Assembly (NCBI GenBank): GCA_019323135.1
Contig: JAHWHT010000013.1
Location: 1-15,127, forward strand
DNA: 15,127 nucleotides
Direction of reading: 5' to 3'
Source: Candidatus Woesearchaeota archaeon
GTDB lineage: Archaea; Nanobdellota; Nanobdellia; Woesearchaeales; ARS49
The position numbers were made by a program, and so were the translations under genes. The notes below the pieces were generated by a model. The model was not told the DNA's origin, made no database searches, and saw only the letters and a list, made by a program, of their open reading frames with translations. Every line of letters begins with the position of its first letter. The first letter of the stretch is position 1. Of this stretch, positions 1 to 7,967 are shown one piece after another.

Positions 1-3000
1 ATTGCAGTTATGGCGTGCGTGTTCTTACAGGATATCATAATAACATCACTAATAACACGATTAATTTGACTGGCGAAGGAATACTTCTCGAAGTTAATTC
101 TCGCTTTAACACAATACAGGATAATAAGATTTTCAATCTGTCTCTCTTTGGGTCAAATAGAGGGATTCATGTCAAGAGGTCTCATAACACAACTGTAACA
201 AATAATTTTATACAGGGTGAAAAGCCAGGATTTGCTTTTGCGATATATGTAGATAGGGAGAATGTTCTCACAGCCGCGAATAATACAGTTAGAAATAATA
301 CAGTGGTTAATGCCGGTCCTATCTTGATGTCAGGAACCAGGTATAACCTTGTAGAGTTCAACAATGTGACGCAATCTTCAGGAATGGGCATCTGGGTTGA
401 CCAAAGATATCATGAAGTCAAGAATAACACAATCTATAACTGCTCTACTGACGGCATAGATTTAGGCAGTGGTTATAACAATGTTTCTGGTAATATTATT
501 TGGGGTAATGGTGATGATGGTATTGATATTAATTTTGATGTTAATAACTCTGTTTTCAAGAACACGATTTACAATAACTCTGGTAATGGAGTGTTGATTG
601 ACAATGGCTGGGATGATCATGATATTATCAATAACACCATTTACGGCAATAAAAGAAACGGAGTTCTTGTTCAGGCTGCAGGAGGTCCTGGAACAGATAA
701 TAGGATTATAGGCAATGATATTTACAATAATACAATATCGGGAGTGCATTTCTGGCAGGAAGGTTTCAATTTCATAATAAATAACAACATTACTAATAAT
801 GGTCCTGCAGGAATTATTATTGAAGCAGGCTCAAATGGAAACAATGTGACAGGTAATACTGTTCGGAATCATACTTGGAGTATTAATCTTACAAATTCAG
901 ATAATAACTTTATTTATAACAACTATTTTGATGACCCTCCGTATGCAGACGCTGCAAGCACTGGAAACTCCTGGAATATTACAAAGACTCTTGGCACAAA
1001 TATAATCAACGGGCCTTTCTTGGGCGGCAACTTCTGGGGAAATTATAACGGAATAGATCTTGATGGTGACGGATTAGGTGATACGCTTCTACCCTGGACA
1101 GGCATATCCAATGGAATCGTAAACGGTGGAGATTCTCACCCATTAGTCACTCCTGCATCAGTAGTCGTGCGCCAAGCAATTTTAAATTCTACTTTTGGAA
1201 ATAACTTCACAAACGAAAACCTGACTTGTTATGCTAATGCAACGCAGAACAGTAGTCTCAACATAACATACCATGGATATTTCTTCAAGGATAATATTCC
1301 TCAATTTGATATCCTTAACAGGTCTTTTTACAATGGCTCTAACACATCTAATGATGAAGCAAACGATGTGGTGATTGACAGCAAAGGAAATATGATAATA
1401 ACAGGATTCCTTGAAGGTCATTGGGAGACTGTAAAATATAGTAAGAATGGAACTTTCTTATGGAACATTTCAGAGCCTCCGTCTCTTTTTACAACAGTTG
1501 CTTCTGCAGTCACGGTTGATAGCAATGATAATATTATTGTGACTGGCTCTGACTTTAGGAATATTCCTGCTTTTGGAACCATTCAACAGGTTTTAATTAT
1601 TAAGTATGATGAAAATGGAACAAAGCTTTGGAGCCAGAATCTTTCGTATATTACTGCATTTGCAAGCACTAGCAAGATTTATAGCAGCGACATTGAAGTT
1701 GACAGCAATGATGATATTTTTGTTACGGGTGCAAGAAATGATCCTGGCATCGTGAATGGTCTTGATTTTTATTTTGCTAAATTCAATTCTGCTGGAGTTT
1801 ATCAATGGATTCGTGTTTTAGATAGCGGTGCGACTACTGATGGAGGCCAGAGCATTGTTCTAGATAGCGCAGATAATGTCACACTGGGGGCGCGGTTTAA
1901 CAACAAAGGCGCTATTTTTAAATATACTAATGCAGGTAATCAGATTTGGAATGTGACTAATGTTTGGAGCACGTCAAGCGCGTTTAGTTTTTCAGGTATT
2001 GACTTGGATAGTCAAGGCAATGTTATTGCAGGTGGAACTGTCTGGTTTGGCGGCAGTAGAAATGTTTCTGTTTTCAAATATAATTCAACAGGGGGACCTT
2101 TATGGAATTCTTCAACAGGAGGTTCATCCTCTAGCCTTGGAGATTTGGTTGTTGATTATGAGGATAACATAATCACGACTGGCATTACACAAGCATTTGG
2201 AGTTAATGGCAGTAACATTTATACAGTTAAGTTCTATTCTAACGGCACTTTTGCTTGGCATCATTTTGGTGATTTTGGTGTTAATGAAGTGGGCCAGGGT
2301 ATTGAGACTAATATGTGGGGAGAGCCTGTTATCGGCGGAAGACAAAGCCCTGACAGCGGCGGAAGAAGGATGCTTTTGGCAGTCTACAAAGGATTTTATG
2401 ACTATAATCAAACATCTGGCATTCTTAAGAATGTAAGCCGAGTTAATTATACTTTAACTAGCGTCGGAGATACCTGGCGTTGTGACGTTAATGCGTATGA
2501 TGGGACTTTGCTTTCTCGCACTGTTAAGAGCAACGATGTAGTGATTGATAGTCCTCGTCCTGCAAGCATTCAATGCTCGAAAAACCTCCCTAATAATTTC
2601 ACTAATTGTAGTAACCTTCAATTCTTTGACAACATAACAATGGTGAGAGCTAATTGTACTGGTGCGCTTAGTGCTAATTTTATCTTGACTAATGTTTATG
2701 ACGGAACAGTTTTCTTCACTAACTCAACAACTACTTCTGTTGGTGATTGGATGATATTGAATAATTCTGATGTTCAGATTCTTGATAGCGGGCAATGGAG
2801 TTTATTTGCTTCTTGTAACTTTGGAACATTGAGCGGCAATGCAACAGAGAATTTCACTATTCCTTTTGGTAATTGGACTAATCCGCAAATTTTGACTGCA
2901 AGTCAGAATGTAACCAATGGAAATCCTTTCATTGTCACAACTAGCATCGGCTGTATTGGCGGGGAATGTGTCAATAACACTGCTGCATTAGATCCTTTAA

Positions 3001-5048
3001 GACCTTTGCTTAACTTGACAGATCCTACTAACGCGGTTCATTCTGTTTATGCAGATTCTGATTTTATTTATGCTGCAAGTGGAGATAATTCGTTATACGT
3101 TTGGAACAAGACTGGCTTAAATCTTTACACCACTCTTAATGATACTAGTAGTTTATTGTCTATGCATGCAGATAATGATTACATTTATGCAGGCGGGTCT
3201 AATGGAAATATATTGATTTGGAACAGAACTGATTTAGTTACGCCTTTTGCCAGCGTTTATAACATAACTGGTTTGTTTTTTGACATTCTGGCGCTTGATA
3301 GTGACTCAAATTATTTATATGCTGGTGTTAAGTGGACAAATCAGGTTTTTGTTTTTGATAAGACTAATCCTTCGTTCCCGGGTGTGACTAATCTTACAGA
3401 CCCGGGTAATTTTGTGAGAGCTTTAGCTGTTGATAATGAGTCTTTATATGCTGGTTCTCATAATGGCAATGTTTATGTATATAACACATCAGATTTTACT
3501 ATTCCGCCGGTTGTCTTAGGAACCTGTCCATTCAGCAATATCAAGTCAGTCAGTCAGGATAGCAATTATATTTATGCAGTAAGCCATGATTTTGCTAATA
3601 CTTGTTATTTGGTTTGGCATAAGTCTAATTATTCTGTTTACATCAATAGAACTTTTTCAAATGCTGTTTTGCTTTCAAGTTCAGAAGGCGGGCCAAATTT
3701 TGCTTATGCAGGCGGCTTGGATAGTGCTTGGACAAATGGAACATTGATTCAAATTAACAAAACTAATTTTACTGTTGCAGACAGAACTAATAAGTCTACT
3801 TGGTTCTATAAGTCTTTATATTGTGACGAGTCTTATCTTTATGCGGGTTTGATGAATAATACTTATACTGAAGGTATGGTTCGCTTGTTCAACAATTCTT
3901 GTGGCGGCGCTCCTCCTGCTCCAGGCATAAATATAAACAGCATATCAATAACGCCTTCAAGTTATCCAATAACAACAAATACAGTGCAATGTGTTGCTAA
4001 TGTTACTACTGCAGGAACTGTTGCTAATGTCACTTTCAATATAACGTTTCCTAATGGTTCTAGCATTTTGCTTGGCTCTACTGCTGCAGGCGATATTTAT
4101 ACTTCGTCTAATTTCACAGTAAGTTCAACATCAGATCATAACTGCACTGTAAATGCGAATAACACTAATGGCTCGTCTACTTCAAGAACTAAATCTTTCT
4201 TTGGTGGTCATAAAGGAATTATACCTATGGGTGCTGGTTCGCCTTTCTACACAACAGGTCAGAATCCAAGAAATGGTTCTCATCAGGCTTGCTTAGGTTC
4301 TTTGATTCCTGGACAGACATGTAATTCTACTTGGAGTGTTGTTCCTAATGGCAATGTTGGAGATACTTGGGCATTTTTTACTATTTATGAAAGTGGTGCA
4401 ATAAACACTAGCAGGATTAATATAACGCTTCTTGGCGGTCCTGGTCCGACACCAACGCCGTCTGGAGGTGGTGGCGGCGCAGCTACAAGACAATATCCTC
4501 CTCGAGAGTGTATTGAATCATGGTCTTGCGGTAATTGGGGTGCGTGTATTGCGGGTATTAAGAGAAGAATCTGTACTGATGCAAACAGTTGCGGAACAAC
4601 AGAGAATAAACCTGCTGAATCTGCTTCTTGCGTAGTTCCTTTTGCAGACATGCTTGAGAAAGAATTAAAAGAAGAACTTCCTTCTTTTGAAGAGATTGAG
4701 AAAGAAGAGCATATTGTTGAGGGTTCTGCTGTTGTTGTTGAAGAGCCTTCTGCTAATCCTTGGAAAGAACTAATCAATAGCAGAAATTTTGTGCGTGCAG
4801 CATTGCTGGCCTTGATTGTCTCTGTTTTGGTTTACTTGTTTTTCCTTTCCAGACACTTAAAAACCTCTGCAAAGCCAGGTAAAAAGTCAGAAAGGCTCAC
4901 TGATGAGTCTTTTGCAGCTAAGGTTGCTGTTAAAAAAGCATCTAAGCCAAAACCTAAGCCTGTTATTCAGCCAAAGCCTAGGCCTAGATCAAAACCAATC
5001 TCTAAAGAGTCCACAGAAGAGCTATTAAATGAACTAAATAAGTTATAA
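1..5048 (+). CDS. Giant multidomain surface protein, 5' end outside window
   Basis: The reading frame is open from the left edge (Cys-Ser-Tyr-Gly codons from base 3), so the GTG at 15 is not the true start and any signal peptide lies outside. In order: Asn-rich parallel beta-helix repeats of NosD/PbH1 type (to about 1150), closed by a G-I-D-L-D-G-D-G-x-G-D-T turn; SBBP-like propeller repeats with V-x-D-S-x-G-N and L-W-N motifs (about 1350-2400); Ig-like stretches (about 2420-2900); a second propeller with repeated D-x-x-Y-I-Y-A units (about 3040-3890); another Ig-like region; a Thr-Pro/Gly linker (4438-4490); a thrombospondin-1-like W-S-C-G-N-W-G-A-C module (4507-4632); an acidic spacer; one membrane helix (about 4791-4850); and a Lys/Pro-rich cytoplasmic tail. 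N-X-S/T sequons are very dense, suggesting heavy N-glycosylation. The inferred role is adhesion or a surface stalk; the ligand is unknown. Confidence 0.85.
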   Translation, partial: CSYGVRVLTGYHNNITNNTINLTGEGILLEVNSRFNTIQDNKIFNLSLFGSNRGIHVKRSHNTTVTNNFIQGEKPGFAFAIYVDRENVLTAANNTVRNNTVVNAGPILMSGTRYNLVEFNNVTQSSGMGIWVDQRYHEVKNNTIYNCSTDGIDLGSGYNNVSGNIIWGNGDDGIDINFDVNNSVFKNTIYNNSGNGVLIDNGWDDHDIINNTIYGNKRNGVLVQAAGGPGTDNRIIGNDIYNNTISGVHFWQEGFNFIINNNITNNGPAGIIIEAGSNGNNVTGNTVRNHTWSINLTNSDNNFIYNNYFDDPPYADAASTGNSWNITKTLGTNIINGPFLGGNFWGNYNGIDLDGDGLGDTLLPWTGISNGIVNGGDSHPLVTPASVVVRQAILNSTFGNNFTNENLTCYANATQNSSLNITYHGYFFKDNIPQFDILNRSFYNGSNTSNDEANDVVIDSKGNMIITGFLEGHWETVKYSKNGTFLWNISEPPSLFTTVASAVTVDSNDNIIVTGSDFRNIPAFGTIQQVLIIKYDENGTKLWSQNLSYITAFASTSKIYSSDIEVDSNDDIFVTGARNDPGIVNGLDFYFAKFNSAGVYQWIRVLDSGATTDGGQSIVLDSADNVTLGARFNNKGAIFKYTNAGNQIWNVTNVWSTSSAFSFSGIDLDSQGNVIAGGTVWFGGSRNVSVFKYNSTGGPLWNSSTGGSSSSLGDLVVDYEDNIITTGITQAFGVNGSNIYTVKFYSNGTFAWHHFGDFGVNEVGQGIETNMWGEPVIGGRQSPDSGGRRMLLAVYKGFYDYNQTSGILKNVSRVNYTLTSVGDTWRCDVNAYDGTLLSRTVKSNDVVIDSPRPASIQCSKNLPNNFTNCSNLQFFDNITMVRANCTGALSANFILTNVYDGTVFFTNSTTTSVGDWMILNNSDVQILDSGQWSLFASCNFGTLSGNATENFTIPFGNWTNPQILTASQNVTNGNPFIVTTSIGCIGGECVNNTAALDPLRPLLNLTDPTNAVHSVYADSDFIYAASGDNSLYVWNKTGLNLYTTLNDTSSLLSMHADNDYIYAGGSNGNILIWNRTDLVTPFASVYNITGLFFDILALDSDSNYLYAGVKWTNQVFVFDKTNPSFPGVTNLTDPGNFVRALAVDNESLYAGSHNGNVYVYNTSDFTIPPVVLGTCPFSNIKSVSQDSNYIYAVSHDFANTCYLVWHKSNYSVYINRTFSNAVLLSSSEGGPNFAYAGGLDSAWTNGTLIQINKTNFTVADRTNKSTWFYKSLYCDESYLYAGLMNNTYTEGMVRLFNNSCGGAPPAPGININSISITPSSYPITTNTVQCVANVTTAGTVANVTFNITFPNGSSILLGSTAAGDIYTSSNFTVSSTSDHNCTVNANNTNGSSTSRTKSFFGGHKGIIPMGAGSPFYTTGQNPRNGSHQACLGSLIPGQTCNSTWSVVPNGNVGDTWAFFTIYESGAINTSRINITLLGGPGPTPTPSGGGGGAATRQYPPRECIESWSCGNWGACIAGIKRRICTDANSCGTTENKPAESASCVVPFADMLEKELKEELPSFEEIEKEEHIVEGSAVVVEEPSANPWKELINSRNFVRAALLALIVSVLVYLFFLSRHLKTSAKPGKKSERLTDESFAAKVAVKKASKPKPKPVIQPKPRPRSKPISKESTEELLNELNKL

Positions 5049-5061
5049 TTCTGGTCTAAAT

Positions 5062-5167
5062 AGTATGTGCATAGCACCTAGCGAAGTTTTCTAGTATACA
5101 GTCTGTTTAAAACAAATCTGGCCCTACTCAACAACCGAAGCGAAACAAAGCGGGCTATGCACATACT
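5062..5167. repeat. 106-base stretch bounded by an exact 14-base inverted repeat
   Basis: Bases 5062-5075 (AGTATGTGCATAGC) are the exact reverse complement of 5154-5167, enclosing about 78 bases. Transcribed, this would make a long closing stem around a loop that contains a further possible stem (GTTTT near 5086 with AAAAC near 5108). It lies between the stop of the giant gene and the rps17e TATA box. It could be a structured 3' end of the upstream mRNA, a small RNA, or a remnant of a small inverted-repeat element. No known RNA family was recognised and no T run follows the right arm. Confidence 0.6.
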
Positions 5168-5180
5168 GTAAATAGAAACC

Positions 5181-5188
5181 TTTATATA
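5181..5188 (+). promoter_or_regulatory. TATA box of rps17e-alba
   Basis: TTTATATA lies about 28 bases before the ATG of rps17e, so transcription should start at or next to the start codon (leaderless mRNA). No ribosome binding site is present before that ATG. Confidence 0.65.
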
Positions 5189-5212
5189 TCCATACTCTAC
5201 TTATTCTGTGTT

Positions 5213-5407
5213 ATGGGGCGAATCAAAACTAAACAGATTAAAAGACTCGGTTTTCAGCTCATGAAAGAGCGTGGAGACGTCTTGAAAGAAGACTTTAATG
5301 AGAATAAGAAATTAGTAGAGCAATTCCTAAAAGGACCTAGTAAAAAGATGAGGAATTGTATTGCTGGTTATGTTTCAAGGTTAGTGAAGCGAAAAGAAGA
5401 ATACTAA
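5213..5407 (+). CDS. rps17e: Ribosomal protein eS17 (S17e)
   Basis: A 64-residue basic protein, the normal length for archaeal eS17, a small-subunit ribosomal protein shared by archaea and eukaryotes. The family pattern is clear: an N-terminal M-G-R-I-K with I-K-R near residue 10, an F-x-x-N-K-K centre (residues 28-33), and the diagnostic R-N-x-I-A-G-Y-x-x-R-L signature at residues 47-57. The start is fixed by the upstream TATA box and the family length. Alba follows after 19 bases on the same strand, so the two are probably co-transcribed. Identification rests on motif recognition without a database search. Confidence 0.9.
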   Translation: MGRIKTKQIKRLGFQLMKERGDVLKEDFNENKKLVEQFLKGPSKKMRNCIAGYVSRLVKRKEEY

Positions 5408-5426
5408 AACAACGGGGGGATGAGTA

Positions 5427-5708
5427 ATGGCAGATGATAACTCAATTTTTATTGGTGCCAAGCCATTTATGAACTATGTTACTGGGGTTGTAATGCAGTT
5501 CACGACTAAAGGTGCTGAATCTGTGATTGTTAAGGCGAGAGGAAAGTTTATTTCTAGAGCAGTTGATGTTGCTGAAGTTGCCTCAAAGCGGTTTCTAACA
5601 GGCAATGTTCATGTTCAAGACATTAAAATCGACTCTGAAGAGTTTGAGAATAACGAAGGACGACAGGTGAGAGTAAGTACTGTTGAAATCACGTTAGGAA
5701 AGAAATAA
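5427..5708 (+). CDS. albA: Alba, archaeal DNA/RNA-binding chromatin protein
   Basis: A 93-residue protein with the full Alba pattern: I-G-x-K-P-x-M-N-Y-V at residues 9-18, I-V-K-A-R-G-K-x-I-S-x-A-V-D at 34-47, the R-F-L turn at 55-57, and the C-terminal G-R-Q-x-R-V-S-T-x-E-I strand at 78-88. Alba dimers coat DNA and also bind RNA. Lys12 matches the DNA-contacting Lys17 of Sulfolobus Alba. The position matching the acetylated Lys16 is alanine here (Ala11), so regulation by acetylation of that residue is not possible. A run of six G followed by ATGAG lies just before the ATG and probably serves as its ribosome binding site. The gene shares a transcript with rps17e. Confidence 0.93.
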   Translation: MADDNSIFIGAKPFMNYVTGVVMQFTTKGAESVIVKARGKFISRAVDVAEVASKRFLTGNVHVQDIKIDSEEFENNEGRQVRVSTVEITLGKK

Positions 5709-5747
5709 CTTTTTCTTTATTTTATTAAATTAAAAAAATAAAAAATT
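5709..5747. terminator. Bidirectional T-rich terminator between alba and the array
   Basis: The stretch is almost pure A/T. T tracts directly follow the alba stop on the plus strand, and T6-T7 tracts follow the last array gene on the minus strand. Oligo-T tracts are the usual archaeal termination signal, and the genes converge here. Confidence 0.65.
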
Positions 5748-6248
5748 TTAATATCTTGTTTGCCCTGGTTCTTTACAGCAAAATGCAAAATTAGAAATTT
5801 GTTCTGGTGTTTTGACACAATTATCTAAACCTATGCTCATTGCTTGCTGTACAGATACTCCGCGAGTATATCCAGGAGGTATGGCACCTATGTTAACTTG
5901 TCCTGTGCAGGATGTAAACACTTGGTGTATTTTCTTTTCAGGGTCTCTTGCATATACAAATCCTTGGCTTACGGCTTCTTCTGCGCCTGGATTTTGCGAT
6001 CCGCCAAAGAATCTGCTTGCTCCACCATATGTCGGTATCTGTGCTTCGGTTTGTACTCCGTATGCTGCAGGATTTTCAGTGACTTTGTTAATCTGTCTTG
6101 TGTAAGGGAACGGTGATTTAGGATACATATACACTCCCCCGCCCACTGTTGCTCCTGTTTTTGCAGAGTTGAACATAAGTACCAGTCCAATTATTCCTAG
6201 TATAACTATTAATCCTAGAACCACTAATGCTGTGTGTTTTTCTTCCAT
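5748..6248 (-). CDS. Array member 12: anchored Cys-Cys-tail protein
   Basis: 166 residues, the last gene of the minus-strand array. A charged M-E-E-K start precedes one membrane helix (about residues 7-27), followed by K-T-G-A. No cleavable signal is evident, so the rest is probably outside the cell. The middle contains a P-F-P-Y motif (46-49) and an A-R-D-P-E segment (100-104) matching members 3 and 4. The Cys domain has Cys114, G-x-I-P-P-G-Y at 121-127, Cys144 and Cys157-Cys158, then a short polar tail. Its first 33 residues are identical to those of member 4, and its DNA there is also close, which suggests recent duplication or conversion. AAGAGGT sits upstream of the ATG. The molecular function is unknown. 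Confidence 0.85.
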   Translation of the reverse strand: MEEKHTALVVLGLIVILGIIGLVLMFNSAKTGATVGGGVYMYPKSPFPYTRQINKVTENPAAYGVQTEAQIPTYGGASRFFGGSQNPGAEEAVSQGFVYARDPEKKIHQVFTSCTGQVNIGAIPPGYTRGVSVQQAMSIGLDNCVKTPEQISNFAFCCKEPGQTRY

Positions 6249-6262
6249 TTTTTAACCTCTTA

Positions 6263-6517
6263 TTATTGATATGCGCTGGGCATGACAAATGTATCTTGCT
6301 GTGTCTGGCCATTAGGCATGTTTCTTGGAGTATTACTGTATGGCTGTGCACCTTGATACTCCCAGTCTCCAGGTCTTGGCCTTCCCTGAACTTTTCCCCA
6401 GCTATTTATATATGTTGCTGCTCCAGAATTACTTGTCTTGAATAAAAGTATTATGCCAACAGCGGCAAATACTAATATAATTAACAATATTATAAGATAT
6501 AAGTGTTTATCTTCCAT
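6263..6517 (-). CDS. Array member 11: short anchored protein without the Cys domain
   Basis: 84 residues. M-E-D-K-H start, hydrophobic helix at about residues 7-26, the S-G pair at 31-32 after the helix, then about 50 polar, Pro/Gly/Gln-rich residues with no cysteine. The start was set at the ATG at 6517 because it matches the family. A TTG three codons upstream directly follows the stop of member 10. Unlike most members it has no AGAGG-type ribosome binding site, so it may depend on coupling to member 10, whose stop lies 9 bases upstream. It retains only the membrane half of the family. Confidence 0.75.
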   Translation of the reverse strand: MEDKHLYLIILLIILVFAAVGIILLFKTSNSGAATYINSWGKVQGRPRPGDWEYQGAQPYSNTPRNMPNGQTQQDTFVMPSAYQ

Positions 6518-6526
6518 TTTGAACAA

Positions 6527-6775
6527 TTATTTTGCGTATGCTGTTTGATATGGTGTTCGGTAACCAGGCATACTTTGTTCTACTTCTAATGGTGCTCTAT
6601 ATGACTGCATAGGCATTCCAGGACTCTCTTTTACAGTAGTCTGATGCATTACTCCGCCAGGGTATGTTTGATATGCTCTTGCAGATGCCGTGTTTGAGAA
6701 CATCAATACTAATCCTACTATTGCGATTATTACCACGACGCATAAAATCATTAATGCTACGTTTTTTTCTTTCAT
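6527..6775 (-). CDS. Array member 10: short anchored protein without the Cys domain
   Basis: 82 residues, starting M-K-E-K-N at 6775. The longer upstream extension is rejected because it overlaps member 9 and lacks the family N-terminus. The helix spans about residues 7-26. The normal S/T-G pair after the helix is replaced by A-S-A-R-A. A T-Y-P-G-G-V motif (37-42) is shared in shortened form with members 6 and 7. The only cysteine (Cys12) is inside the membrane helix. The stop of member 9 is one base upstream of this ATG, and the binding site AGAGGTAG lies inside the last codons of member 9, so translation is probably coupled. Confidence 0.75.
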   Translation of the reverse strand: MKEKNVALMILCVVVIIAIVGLVLMFSNTASARAYQTYPGGVMHQTTVKESPGMPMQSYRAPLEVEQSMPGYRTPYQTAYAK

Positions 6776-6776
6776 T

Positions 6777-7088
6777 TTATCTACCTCTTGGTATTTCATT
6801 AGGCCAATTTGGTGAATATAAATTTTCAGGCCAATCATTATATTTTTGATTATTTTCAATTTTGACGATTCCGACCTCTTCGCTCACAGGAAGTTCATAT
6901 ATTGATCTTGAACTCTGTCTCTGTATTCCTGGTTCTGAGTGTGGTTGTATATCATACATGTAAAGGAATGGTGGTTTTTCATGGATTGTTGCGCCAGTCA
7001 TTGCTGTTTTGAATAATAATACTAGTGCAAATAATCCAATTACTGCTACAATTCCTAGAATCAATATGCTTAGTCCTTTTTGTTCCAT
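6777..7088 (-). CDS. Array member 9: anchored protein without the Cys domain
   Basis: 103 residues. M-E-Q-K start, helix at about residues 7-27, then A-M-T-G-A-T. The exposed part is rich in Tyr, Pro, Glu and Asn and ends E-I-P-R-G-R with no cysteine anywhere. It is the longest of the three Cys-less members and has no recognisable remnant of the G-x-V-P motif, so it looks like a different exposed domain on the same anchor and not a simple truncation. The ATG follows the member 8 stop by 5 bases. Its likely binding site, GAGGAAC, is part of the last codons of member 8. Confidence 0.78.
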   Translation of the reverse strand: MEQKGLSILILGIVAVIGLFALVLLFKTAMTGATIHEKPPFLYMYDIQPHSEPGIQRQSSRSIYELPVSEEVGIVKIENNQKYNDWPENLYSPNWPNEIPRGR

Positions 7089-7093
7089 TTTAT

Positions 7094-7546
7094 TTAGTTC
7101 CTCGGCCTTTTACAGCAATATTCTATGTGTGTTTTGTTTAATATTCTTGGTGCAGGTACACAGTTTTGGTAATATCTCTCTTTCATCTCTATGTACGTTG
7201 CTGATTCTGTGTATCCTTCAGGTACTGTTCCTAAAGCGATATTTGCAGCACAGTTGTTTCTTGCTACATATGTTCTTGTTGGTGCTCGTTGATTGTATGC
7301 GTCGCGTTTTGTTCTTTCATACACGTCTTGTGATAATGATACTTTTGCGTCTTCAAATGGAAGTACTGAGACGCCGCCTTTAACTGTTCTTTGTCCGGAG
7401 TATGGATACCAATGCAGTGTCTCTTGTAAAGTGTATGGTTTATAGCCATACTGTCCTGTTGCGCTTGTCTTAAAAAATAATATAAGCCCTATTATTGCAA
7501 TTAAAGCAACTAATGCTAATAGCATAAGGGCGAATTTGTTTTCCAT
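7094..7546 (-). CDS. Array member 8: anchored Cys-Cys-tail protein
   Basis: 150 residues from the ATG at 7546; six upstream codons in frame are rejected because they overlap member 7 and break the family start. M-E-N-K-F start, helix at about residues 6-26, then S-A-T-G. The middle holds W-Y-P-Y (46-49) and a basic stretch before Cys99. The domain continues with G-T-V-P-E-G-Y (106-112), Cys129 and Cys144-Cys145. The loop between the second Cys and the Cys pair is one of the longest in the set (spacing 15). The binding site CAGGAAA is formed by the last codons of member 7, whose stop is 2 bases away. Confidence 0.82.
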   Translation of the reverse strand: MENKFALMLLALVALIAIIGLILFFKTSATGQYGYKPYTLQETLHWYPYSGQRTVKGGVSVLPFEDAKVSLSQDVYERTKRDAYNQRAPTRTYVARNNCAANIALGTVPEGYTESATYIEMKERYYQNCVPAPRILNKTHIEYCCKRPRN

Positions 7547-7548
7547 TA

Positions 7549-7947
7549 TTATTTCCTGCAGCAAAATCCAAGTGGTGATCCTTCAACATATACGCAGTCT
7601 CTATTAGCTGCTTGGCTGTATGTTGCATCCTCAGAATAGCCAGATTGTACTGTTCCAACATATGTCAGGGCTGAACAACTCTGTCTTTTTTCTCCGTATT
7701 TTACAGAAGCTGTGTTTTGTTGTCTCCAGGTTTCATCTCCAGCAGTTACTGCGCCAGGTGATTCTGTCACAATATATTTTGCTGCTGGTGCGTTTACTAC
7801 GCCGCCAGGATATGGTACCATTGAATTGTGTCCTGCAGACGCTATAGATTTGCCTGTCTGTGCTGTATTGAACAATATTACTAAACCGACTATGGATATC
7901 ACCACTACGAGACCTAATACTACTATCGCAGTGTTTTTTTCTTCCAT
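7549..7947 (-). CDS. Array member 7: anchored Cys-Cys-tail protein
   Basis: 132 residues from the ATG at 7947. A 16-codon upstream extension is rejected: it runs back into member 6, while AAGAGGTAA precedes this ATG. Helix at about residues 7-27, then Q-T-G-K. Residues 37-50 carry an N-S-M-V-P-Y-P-G-G-V segment nearly identical to member 6. The Cys domain has Cys91, G-T-V-Q-S-G-Y at 98-104 (the usual Pro is Gln), Cys118 and Cys129-Cys130, with only Arg-Lys after the pair. The first-to-second Cys spacing (27) is the shortest in the array. Confidence 0.84.
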   Translation of the reverse strand: MEEKNTAIVVLGLVVVISIVGLVILFNTAQTGKSIASAGHNSMVPYPGGVVNAPAAKYIVTESPGAVTAGDETWRQQNTASVKYGEKRQSCSALTYVGTVQSGYSEDATYSQAANRDCVYVEGSPLGFCCRK

Positions 7948-7967
7948 GTTTATTACCTCTTTAAATT

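Noticed and set aside
1..1150. Possible CRISPR or DNA repeat array in the Asn-rich region
   Set aside because: The repetition is at protein level (beta-helix turns); DNA repeats are irregular and no constant repeat-spacer unit is present.
4385..4777. Minus-strand frame of 130 codons inside the giant gene
   Set aside because: It is antisense to the Gly/Ser-rich linker and TSP1-like module, with low-complexity Ser/Pro composition and no upstream signals.
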